Source: Labilithrix luteola (GTDB lineage Bacteria; Myxococcota_A; Polyangia; Polyangiales; Polyangiaceae). From it: DNA of 6,917 nt. The translations under genes were made by a program, and so were the position numbers. Shown in pieces: positions 1-6,917 of this stretch. Where the stretch lies: the NCBI GenBank assembly GCA_026225435.1, contig JAMFST010000452.1, positions 1 through 6,917 on the forward strand, read 5' to 3'. The notes beneath the pieces were generated by a model, which worked only from the letters and a program-made list of their open reading frames with translations, did not search any database and was not told where the DNA came from. The stretch's first letter is position 1. The number at the start of each line of letters is the position of its first letter.

Positions 1-1418
1 AGCGGAGGGCGCGGCGTTTCGCTCAGGCTCTTCACGTGCTCGAGCACGCGCTGGTGGATGTCGTGGAGGAGCAGCTCGGCCCACGGTGTCCAGTAGAGCT
101 CGGGGAAGATGGCCAGCGTGTAGTGGGTGGTCCCTTCGAGCCGCGTGCGCCCGCCGGGCAACGCGGTGAGTCGAAATTCGCCCCCCTGCGAGGCCATGTA
201 GCCCTCGACGTGCAAGGCATGGACGTTCTTGTACGGCGATAGCTCGGTGAGCGACGGCGGCTGCGCGGTGACGTCGAACGCCAGGCGGTTCGGCTCGTCC
301 CACACGGTGATCGGCTCGACGAACGGGCCGGTGGAGAACTCGCAGCGGCGCACCGACCCGACCCCGAGCGTCCCGTCCGGCCGCGGCGCGATGACCGCGC
401 GGATCGGATAGGCGATCCCCGCGCGGAACACCCACTCGGCCGGCGGCGGCAGCTCGGAGAAGCGGACCACGTTCTGCCAGACCTGCTCCGGCGGCGCGTC
501 CACCTCCACCATCGTGGTCACCTCGCGCGCGGTGGGCGTCGCGGTGCGCGCCTCGGCCAGCGCGAGCAGCGGCAGGAGCGGCATCATCGCCATCATCGGC
601 GCGCCGGCGCCGGCAGAGCGGGCACGCACGAGGATGGCCCGTGCGATGGCAGCGCCGATGACCGTCCCGCTGGCGGCGAGGGGGAAGGCCATGGCGAGAC
701 AGAGCACCCCCTCGAGCGAGAACAGGAGGATGGCCGTCCCGGTGAAGAGCGTGCCGAGCACCGCGATGCCCAGGTTCGACGCGGCGCTCTGGACGATCGT
801 ACGGTTGTACACAGCGGTCGAGGCCACCCCCATGACGACCGGCGTGAAGAAGAAGAGCGCGACGCCGTAGTCGGCCAGGGCGTAGACGGTCACGCCCAGC
901 ATGAAGAGCCCGATGGCCATCGAGGTCGCCACGGCGAGCACCTGCGCGCGGAAGCGACCGGCCAGCGCCGTCGGTCGATCCGCGGCGGGCGACGCCTGCC
1001 GGTAGGGCCCTGCCGCGCCGGCATCGGCGCCCCACGTGGCGACGGGCGCCGTCGGCAAGGCCGCCAGGACGGCGATGGCGACGAGGTTCACGCCCGGCAC
1101 GAGGAAGAGAAAGCCCAGCCAGGGGGAGCGGCCGGCATCGGCCGCGCGGCGCACGCTCATCGACGTGCCGATCCAGATGAAGGGGAGCGCCAGGAGAGCC
1201 TGCAACCCCTGCGACCAGTCGGGCGCCGCCGGCTCGAAGCGCGGCACCTGCGACGGCAGGTAATACGGGAGCGGCGACCAGACATGCCCGGTGGCCGAGA
1301 AGACGACCGCGTTGTCGAGGGCGAGCTTCAGCACCGCGAGCAGGAGCCCGCCGACCAGGTAGAAGCGGCGCGAGACACGCGCGTCGAGCCCGCCGAGCCG
1401 CGCCAGGAGTGACGTCAT
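1..1418 (-). CDS. Multi-pass membrane protein with C-terminal SRPBCC (START-like) domain, 3'-partial
   Basis: The frame is open from an ATG at 1418 to the window edge, giving 472 complete codons and no stop, so the C-terminus is missing. Residues 1-290 are hydrophobic with about seven predicted membrane segments (roughly 20-40, 72-90, 100-120, 158-182, 184-205, 214-235, 237-262), plus a Met/Leu-rich stretch at 274-289. The segment near 88-112 (SVRRAADAGRSPWLGFLFLV) resembles the 'RRLHDxGRSGWW' signature of DUF805 membrane proteins; I recognise this by eye only. Residues about 297-465 look like a SRPBCC/polyketide-cyclase fold: 'VEVDAPPEQVWQNVVRFSEL' is the usual first strand and helix, a beta-rich middle follows, and the long C-terminal helix is at 447-465. 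SRPBCC domains bind hydrophobic ligands in a deep pocket; the ligand here is unknown. The start overlaps the stop of the upstream flavin monooxygenase by 4 bp (ATGA), which fixes this start and implies co-translation. The membrane/SRPBCC fusion is unusual. Confidence 0.85.
   Translation of the reverse strand, partial: MTSLLARLGGLDARVSRRFYLVGGLLLAVLKLALDNAVVFSATGHVWSPLPYYLPSQVPRFEPAAPDWSQGLQALLALPFIWIGTSMSVRRAADAGRSPWLGFLFLVPGVNLVAIAVLAALPTAPVATWGADAGAAGPYRQASPAADRPTALAGRFRAQVLAVATSMAIGLFMLGVTVYALADYGVALFFFTPVVMGVASTAVYNRTIVQSAASNLGIAVLGTLFTGTAILLFSLEGVLCLAMAFPLAASGTVIGAAIARAILVRARSAGAGAPMMAMMPLLPLLALAEARTATPTAREVTTMVEVDAPPEQVWQNVVRFSELPPPAEWVFRAGIAYPIRAVIAPRPDGTLGVGSVRRCEFSTGPFVEPITVWDEPNRLAFDVTAQPPSLTELSPYKNVHALHVEGYMASQGGEFRLTALPGGRTRLEGTTHYTLAIFPELYWTPWAELLLHDIHQRVLEHVKSLSETPRPP
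1415..1418 (-). promoter_or_regulatory. ATGA stop/start overlap (translational coupling)
   Basis: Read on the minus strand, the TGA stop of the flavin monooxygenase (1417-1415) shares bases with the ATG of the membrane/SRPBCC gene (1418-1416). No good Shine-Dalgarno precedes this ATG, only a G-run immediately adjacent to it. Reinitiation by ribosomes finishing the upstream gene is the expected mechanism, so the two genes should be one operon. Confidence 0.8.
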
Positions 1419-2476
1419 GCCCCCGAAGGTATCCCGAGCGCGCGCGCCAGGCCGGCATACGACGCGACCCGCGCCTGGTGATCGTGGACCATGGTGAACA
1501 CCATGACCTCGTCGACCCGGGCGCTGGTCGCGAGATCGGAGATGCGCGCGGCGACGTCCGCGTGGGCGCCGACGAAGTGTCGGTCGCGCCCCTCGCGAAC
1601 GAGCGTCTGCTCGTCGGCGTCGTAGGGGTAGGCGCGTGCCTCCTCCACGGTGGGGAGCGGCCCGCGCTCGCCTCGCCCCGAGCGGAGCCAGGAGAGATCG
1701 AGGCTCGAGGCGAGCCGGTCGGACTCGTCCTCGGTCGCCGCGCTGACCGCCGAGAGCGCGAGGATCGCGGCCGGCTCGGTGCGCGCGCCGGGAGCGGGCG
1801 AAGGCTGGAAGGCAGCGCGGTACTCGCGCAGGGCGTCGACCGCGAAGGTCGGGTTGATGTGGTGAGCGAAGGCGAACCCCAGCCCGAGGCGCGCCGCCAG
1901 CTTCCCGCTCGTCTCGGTCGACCCGAGCAGCCACACCGGCGGCGGCGCGTCGACCCTGGGTGCCACGTGCACGCGGCGGAAGGGATGACCGGCGGGAAAG
2001 TCGTCGCGCAGAAAAGCGAGCAGCTCGTCGAGCTGCAGCGGGAACTCGTCGGCGGTGAGCGCCAGGCGCACGCGCGCATCGGCGAGGCTCTCCGCCCGAT
2101 CGCGAACCCCTGACAGACGCAGCGCCATCGCCGCCACCTTGTCCGTCCCTGGCGCGCGCCCGAGCCCCAGATCGATCCGCCCCGGATGGAGCGCTTCGAG
2201 CGTGGCGAAGGCCTCGGCGACGTGGAGCGGCGCGTGGTTGGGGAGCATGACGCCGCCCGACCCGACCCGCATGCGCTGCGTCACCGCGGCGATGTGCCCG
2301 ATGAGCACCTCCGGCGCCGAGCTGGCGATGCCGCTGGTGTTGTGATGCTCGGCGAGCCAGTAGCGCGTGTACCCGAGAGCGTCGCAGGCGCGCGCCAGGT
2401 CGAGCGAGCAGGCGATGGCGGCGGTCGCCGAGGAGCCGGAGACCACCGGCGAGACGTCGAGAACGGAGAGACGCAT
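1415..2476 (-). CDS. LLM-class flavin-dependent oxidoreductase (YhbW-like luciferase family)
   Basis: This is a 353-residue cytosolic TIM-barrel protein of the bacterial luciferase-like monooxygenase superfamily. These enzymes use reduced FMN (or F420 in some branches) and usually O2 to oxidise a small substrate; the substrate here is unknown. Signatures typical of the YhbW-type subgroup ('luciferase family oxidoreductase, group 1') are visible: the N-terminal MRLSVLDVSPV strand, WLAEHHN at 40-46, SSAPEVLIG at 52-60, VGSGGVMLPNHAPL at 71-84, LHPGRIDLGLGRAPGTD at 96-112, WLLGSTETS at 182-190 and FAFAHHINP at 201-209. The ATG at 2476 is chosen because the family N-terminus begins exactly there and GGCAGGTG precedes it as a weak ribosome site. 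The frame stays open upstream to 3361, but that 295-residue extension is antisense to the lipoprotein gene and is low-complexity. About 20 residues at 122-141 look inserted relative to the family. The gene is first in an ATGA-coupled pair and divergent from the lipoprotein gene. Confidence 0.93.
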   Translation of the reverse strand: MRLSVLDVSPVVSGSSATAAIACSLDLARACDALGYTRYWLAEHHNTSGIASSAPEVLIGHIAAVTQRMRVGSGGVMLPNHAPLHVAEAFATLEALHPGRIDLGLGRAPGTDKVAAMALRLSGVRDRAESLADARVRLALTADEFPLQLDELLAFLRDDFPAGHPFRRVHVAPRVDAPPPVWLLGSTETSGKLAARLGLGFAFAHHINPTFAVDALREYRAAFQPSPAPGARTEPAAILALSAVSAATEDESDRLASSLDLSWLRSGRGERGPLPTVEEARAYPYDADEQTLVREGRDRHFVGAHADVAARISDLATSARVDEVMVFTMVHDHQARVASYAGLARALGIPSGA

Positions 2477-2518
2477 CACCTGCCGCGCAGTGTACGTTGG
2501 TGAGGGGGACGCATCGGA
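2477..2518. promoter_or_regulatory. 42-bp divergent intergenic region
   Basis: This gap separates the start of the flavin monooxygenase (minus strand) from the start of the lipoprotein (plus strand). It contains the ribosome site of each gene but is too short for two independent, non-overlapping promoters. At least one promoter must therefore overlap the opposite gene's 5' coding end, or the two overlap each other. I could not assign convincing -35/-10 boxes or a dyad here. Confidence 0.5.
2502..2508 (+). promoter_or_regulatory. Ribosome binding site of the lipoprotein gene
   Basis: GAGGGGG lies 10 nt before the ATG at 2519 and supports that start. It is the clearest purine-rich ribosome site in the window. 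The signal sequence begins directly from this ATG. Confidence 0.6.
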
Positions 2519-3331
2519 ATGAAGCAGCGGAAGACGGTCGGGACGCTGATCGGAGTGGGGACGGTCGCGATGGTTGCGATGACTGCCGGGTACGGCGCGT
2601 TGCTCGTCGCCTGCTCGAGCGACGACACGGCCGGAGCCGGGAGCGACGCCGGAGCTGCGCACGTGGCCGACGCAACCAGCGACGCGCACCTCGCCGAGGT
2701 GGACGCCGGTGCGTGCGTTCCCAGCGGAGCGGCACCACGAACGGGCCCGTACACCTTCGCCAGCAACGGGACGGGCGCCTGCACGAGCGCCCAGCTGTCG
2801 GCGCTCTTCACCACCTGCCTGGGCGACGCCGGCACCAGCGCCGGCTGCGCCGCCTTCAACGCGGCGAACACGTCCTGCTACGGCTGCGTATCCGGCCCCT
2901 CGACGGGCACGCTCCTCACGCCCGTCCTGACGACGGCGCTCGCCGACGGGACGAGCTTCTCCTGGGCCAACACGGCCGGCTGCCTCCAGGCGCTCGACCC
3001 CGCCGAGCAGGCGTGCGCCCAGGCCCAGGCGATCGCCGACACCTGCGAGTACGACCAGTGCGGCGCCTGCACGCAGGCGGATCTCGCGGGCGCGCTCTCG
3101 AGCTGCGTGAACGACGCCGTCACCGGCAGCTGCGCCCCGGTCCAGGTGAAGGAGACCGCCTGCGACGACCAGCTCATGGCGACCGACCTGGCCGCCGCCC
3201 CCTGCTTCGATCTGTACAACGCGGACGGCACCTTCACCCCCGCCCTGTTCGCGTACGTCGCGCTCGTGTGCGGCCCGCCGGACGCAGGTAGCCCCGCTGA
3301 TGCGGGCGACGCCGGAGACGGCGGCACCTGA
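2519..3331 (+). CDS. Cysteine-rich putative outer-membrane lipoprotein with duplicated module
   Basis: The product is 270 residues. The N-terminus (MKQRK, then a hydrophobic run at about 7-30) ends in a lipobox LVA-Cys32, so signal peptidase II processing and lipidation of Cys32 are expected. Ser at +2 favours sorting to the outer membrane by the general Lol rule. After an Asp/Ala/Gly-rich linker (33-65) the mature part has 16 further cysteines, an even number consistent with disulfide bonding in the periplasm or on the surface. Residues 88-120 and 184-215 are visibly duplicated: both begin ACT-x-A-x-L and keep Cys spacings of 12, then 10 or 9, then 10 residues (C88/100/110/120 and C184/196/205/215). 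A second pattern runs C155, C166, C176, C181, C184. The tail (254-270) is DAG-rich, a frequent feature of myxobacterial secreted proteins. I do not recognise a named family and can assign no enzymatic motif. The neighbours are a divergent flavin oxidoreductase and a convergent OmpA gene. Confidence 0.88.
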   Translation: MKQRKTVGTLIGVGTVAMVAMTAGYGALLVACSSDDTAGAGSDAGAAHVADATSDAHLAEVDAGACVPSGAAPRTGPYTFASNGTGACTSAQLSALFTTCLGDAGTSAGCAAFNAANTSCYGCVSGPSTGTLLTPVLTTALADGTSFSWANTAGCLQALDPAEQACAQAQAIADTCEYDQCGACTQADLAGALSSCVNDAVTGSCAPVQVKETACDDQLMATDLAAAPCFDLYNADGTFTPALFAYVALVCGPPDAGSPADAGDAGDGGT

Positions 3332-3340
3332 GTAGAGCGT

Positions 3341-3368
3341 TCGCCTCGCAAGCCCGTCCAAGAGGCGA
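3341..3368 (+). terminator. Possible terminator hairpin after the lipoprotein gene
   Basis: TCGCCTC (3341-3347) pairs perfectly with GAGGCGA (3362-3368) across a 14-nt loop, starting 10 nt after the lipoprotein stop codon. There is no U-tract, so this would not be a classical intrinsic terminator. Terminators without a U-tract are plausible in a GC-rich genome, but the assignment rests only on position and dyad. Confidence 0.35.
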
Positions 3369-3428
3369 GCCCCGAGGCGCTCCCGCTGGAAGCGAGCGAC
3401 ACGGGGATCTCCTTCGACCCAGGTTTGC

Positions 3429-3451
3429 GAGCCCGCCTGCGCAGCGGGCTC
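3429..3451. terminator. Strong GC hairpin downstream of the OmpA gene
   Basis: GAGCCCGC (3429-3436) and GCGGGCTC (3444-3451) form a perfect 8-bp stem with a 7-nt loop. It lies 22 nt past the OmpA stop codon on the minus strand, and between two convergent genes it could work in both directions. No T-run follows on either strand. This is the best terminator candidate in the window. Confidence 0.45.
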
Positions 3452-3472
3452 CGATCGGCCGACGCCGCCGCT

Positions 3473-5317
<1,845 letters not shown>

Positions 5318-5322
5318 GGCGT

Positions 5323-5333
5323 GGCATAATGCC
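5323..5333. promoter_or_regulatory. Inverted repeat GGCAT-A-ATGCC, possible operator
   Basis: A perfect 5+5 bp dyad with a 1-bp centre lies 6 bp upstream of the OmpA ATG at 5317. It overlaps the candidate -10 box of that gene. Further TGCCA/TGGCA half-sites occur at 5312-5316 and 5322-5326. A repressor bound here would block the OmpA promoter. This is based on symmetry alone. Confidence 0.35.
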
Positions 5334-5355
5334 CAAACTACCCCCGGTTCTACCA

Positions 5356-5370
5356 AGAATCGGCGATTCT
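5356..5370. promoter_or_regulatory. Inverted repeat AGAATCG-G-CGATTCT, possible operator
   Basis: A perfect 7+7 bp dyad with a single central G lies mid-way between two divergent genes. Its centre (5363) is 35 bp from the centre of the neighbouring dyad. A 15-bp perfect dyad placed between divergent starts is typical of a dimeric transcription-factor site. It is too short and too symmetric about one base to be a stable RNA hairpin. An additional TTCT half-site sits at 5348-5351. Confidence 0.45.
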
Positions 5371-5398
5371 GCCCTTTCCCGCTTCACCGCGCCGCCCC

Positions 5399-6917
5399 GT
5401 GCTCTTGCCCTCCTCCGTAGCCTCCAGCCGCACTCGAACCCCGCGTTTCGCGGCCTTTGTTGGCCTCCTCGGCGCCGTCTGCCTGGTCGGCGTCGCCTCG
5501 AGTCTCGCCTTCGAAGGCGTCGCCTACGCCGACGACGCACCCAGCCTCGAAGGGGCGTACTCCCAGGGGCCGCTCCACGAGCTGTTCACCGTGCAGCAGT
5601 GGATCACCGCCTGCGGCCCTGCGCCGAGCAGCAGCAGCAGCGGCGGAGGCGGAGCGATCACCGTCACGCAGGACGGCAAGGAGCTGGTCTTCACCGGCGG
5701 CGGCCGCACCTTCCGCACCGACCAGTGCTACGACCCGCTCCCCACCCTCCACGTGGACGTCCACACCCGTGATCCGGGCGGAACCAGCTGGCGAAACCAC
5801 TGCGCCACCGCCCCGTCGGACCCGCGGCGGGCCACCATCCAGTCGCTCGTCACGACGACCGGCCCGCGCGAGATCGACGTCAGCGAGACCGGTCGCTACG
5901 AGATCACCCTGCAGGAAGGCACCTGCATCGCCGACATCCGCCGCAGCCGCAGCTTCACCCGCCTGGCCGCGCCGCCGTCGACGCCCACCCCGCAGGCACC
6001 TGCCCCGCGCGTCGCCCCGGTGGACATGGCCGCCCTGTGCGCCCACCCTGGCCTGCCCGCCAGCCTGGAGATCCGGCCGGCCCACCACACCGTCCGCGCC
6101 GGCGACGTGCTCGTCTTCACCGCGACGGTCCGCGACGGCGCCGGCTGCGCGGTCACCACCGCCGGCACCGTCCCGCACTTCAAGCTGCTCGGCGACGACG
6201 GCGGCAAGGTCATCATCGACGACCGGGGGACGCTCACCGTCGCGGCCGACGCGGCGGAGACGACCCTCAAGGTGGAGGTCACCGCCGCTGGCACCACCGC
6301 CGACTCCGACCTCACGGTCATCTCCGGCAGCCACTACGACGAGCTGCTCGCCAACGGCGGCCTCGACGCCGGCAGCGACGAGGCGCAGGTCACCACGGTC
6401 GTCGCCCCCTCCGAGCTGGGCGGAGAAGCGATCCGCGCCAAGGACGCCTCGCAGCGGCGGCGCGCCTGGTTCGTGGTCATCATCGGCGGCTTCTCACTGG
6501 CGCTGGGGATCCTCGCGCTCATCTTCCAGCGGCGCACGCGCAAGGCGGCGGTGATGGAGAGGCTGGCGCTGGCCCGTCACCAGGAGCGCGTGCGCGACAT
6601 CGAGAACCGGCGCGGCCACCAGCGCCAGGCGCACGCCGAGCAGCTGCTGGCGCACCAGGACAGCGTCGAGCGCGCGCGCAAGGCGTCGGCCGAGGCGAAG
6701 GCGGAGGCCGATGCCCGCGCGGACGCCGAGGCCCGGGCCGCCGACGAGAACCCGACGACCCGCATCAAGCCGATGCTCACCGTGGAGGCGCTCGACGTGG
6801 CCGAAGCCGCCACGGCGACGGTCGGCATCGCGCCGAGCCAGCTGCCGCCGGCAGAAGCGGCGCTCGTGTGCACCACCTGCCTGCGCGATTTTCCTCCGCG
6901 CGGATCACGCGAGGGTG
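5399..6917 (+). CDS. Single-pass membrane protein with Ig-like ectodomain, helical stalk and possible C-terminal zinc ribbon, 3'-partial
   Basis: The frame opens after a TAA at 5327-5329; GTG at 5399 is the best start, and TTG at 5405 is an alternative. The 506 codons seen run off the window without a stop. Residues 1-44 form a signal peptide (Arg-rich n-region, hydrophobic 17-40, cleavage predicted after AYA). Domain A (45-190) has C72, C110, C135 and C176, interrupted by a Ser5-Gly4 stretch (77-85). A Pro-rich linker (192-207) precedes an Ig-like beta domain (about 222-309, with C250 inside and C214 just before it). One transmembrane helix (357-376) is followed by QRRTRK, consistent with a cytoplasmic C-terminus. 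Then comes a Glu/Arg/Ala-rich probable coiled coil (about 380-450). C491-x-x-C494 followed by RDFPP looks like the first knuckle of a zinc ribbon whose second half lies outside the window. No enzyme motif is present and the function is unknown. Periplasm-to-cytoplasm sensing or scaffolding is an inference from topology. The gene is divergent from the OmpA gene. Confidence 0.87.
   Translation, partial: MLLPSSVASSRTRTPRFAAFVGLLGAVCLVGVASSLAFEGVAYADDAPSLEGAYSQGPLHELFTVQQWITACGPAPSSSSSGGGGAITVTQDGKELVFTGGGRTFRTDQCYDPLPTLHVDVHTRDPGGTSWRNHCATAPSDPRRATIQSLVTTTGPREIDVSETGRYEITLQEGTCIADIRRSRSFTRLAAPPSTPTPQAPAPRVAPVDMAALCAHPGLPASLEIRPAHHTVRAGDVLVFTATVRDGAGCAVTTAGTVPHFKLLGDDGGKVIIDDRGTLTVAADAAETTLKVEVTAAGTTADSDLTVISGSHYDELLANGGLDAGSDEAQVTTVVAPSELGGEAIRAKDASQRRRAWFVVIIGGFSLALGILALIFQRRTRKAAVMERLALARHQERVRDIENRRGHQRQAHAEQLLAHQDSVERARKASAEAKAEADARADAEARAADENPTTRIKPMLTVEALDVAEAATATVGIAPSQLPPAEAALVCTTCLRDFPPRGSREG
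5627..5653 (+). repeat. (AGC)5 plus Gly-codon microsatellite
   Basis: Five consecutive AGC codons (5627-5641) are followed by four Gly codons alternating GGC and GGA (5642-5653). They encode a Ser-Gly linker inside the first ectodomain of the membrane protein. Unit changes would lengthen or shorten the linker without shifting frame. Confidence 0.7.

Larger units (their letters stand above)
3332..3472. other. Convergent intergenic region with two hairpins
   Basis: These 141 bp separate the lipoprotein stop (TGA, 3329-3331) from the OmpA stop (TAA, 3475-3473 on the minus strand). They contain no convincing gene. The region holds two perfect inverted repeats, annotated separately, plus a tandem pair of GAGGCG copies at 3362 and 3374. 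Transcription termination for both converging genes is the likeliest role. Confidence 0.55.
5318..5398. promoter_or_regulatory. Divergent promoter region between OmpA gene and membrane-protein gene
   Basis: These 81 bp lie between the minus-strand OmpA gene and the plus-strand gene at 5399. They are less GC-rich than their surroundings and contain two perfect inverted repeats, described separately. On the minus strand TTGGTA (5356-5351) and CATTAT (5331-5326) could be -35/-10 boxes, but the 19-bp spacer is long. If real, transcription would begin very near the ATG at 5317 and favour the alternative start at 5299. No plus-strand promoter boxes were convincing. Confidence 0.5.

Noticed and set aside
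1409..2113. A 234-codon plus-strand frame opposite the flavin monooxygenase
   Set aside because: It is antisense to conserved luciferase-family sequence and is Arg/Gly/Glu-rich shadow composition.
2497..3291. An alternative plus-strand frame of 264 codons across the lipoprotein gene
   Set aside because: It is Arg/Gly-dominated with no signal peptide. The frame from 2519 has a lipobox, ordered cysteines and an internal duplication.
2477..3361. A 295-residue N-terminal extension of the flavin monooxygenase frame up to 3361
   Set aside because: It is antisense to the lipoprotein gene and is Gly/Ala/Arg/Val-rich low-complexity. The family N-terminus begins at 2476, so the extension is an open frame created by GC-rich codon use.
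5384..6334. A 316-codon minus-strand frame
   Set aside because: It is antisense to the membrane-protein gene and Gly/Ala/Arg/Asp-biased, with no domain or plausible start.
5457..6554. A 365-codon plus-strand frame rich in Ser, Pro, Arg and Thr
   Set aside because: It is a shadow of the real membrane-protein frame that starts at 5399, which has a signal peptide, Ig-like domain and transmembrane helix.

Overview
The window is GC-rich, with G/C strongly preferred at third codon positions. It carries an OmpA protein with calcium-binding thrombospondin type 3 (TSP3) repeats, a Cys-rich lipoprotein with Asp-Ala-Gly-rich tails, and large surface-type proteins of unknown function. This combination is typical of Myxococcota (Polyangia-like myxobacteria). 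That placement is an inference from style, since there is no rRNA or other marker gene. I see no mobile element, tRNA, rRNA or CRISPR array.

Layout: there are five protein genes and almost no spare DNA. (1) Positions 1-1418, minus strand: a 3'-truncated multi-pass membrane protein with a DUF805-like N-terminal half and a SRPBCC (START-like) C-terminal domain. (2) 1415-2476, minus: a bacterial-luciferase-like flavin monooxygenase of the YhbW type. Its stop overlaps the start of gene 1 (ATGA), so the two form a translationally coupled pair. (3) 2519-3331, plus: an outer-membrane-type lipoprotein with a duplicated cysteine module, divergent from gene 2 across only 42 bp. (4) 3473-5317, minus: an outer-membrane beta-barrel, TSP3 and OmpA/Pal-domain protein, convergent with gene 3 across 141 bp that contain two perfect hairpins. 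(5) 5399 to beyond 6917, plus: a signal-peptide-bearing, single-pass membrane protein with a Cys-containing ectodomain, an Ig-like domain, one transmembrane helix, a charged helical stalk and the beginning of a possible zinc ribbon. It is cut by the window edge.

Genes 4 and 5 diverge from an 81-bp region holding two perfect inverted repeats (centres at 5328 and 5363), which suggests shared control. Genes 3-5 look like cell-envelope components: an outer-membrane lipoprotein, a peptidoglycan-tethered barrel, and an inner-membrane protein that would connect periplasm and cytoplasm. Genes 1-2 look like a separate small-molecule oxidation or lipid-binding unit. Genes 1 and 5 run off the window, so both are partial. 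The least described items are gene 5, the lipoprotein family of gene 3 and the fused architecture of gene 1.
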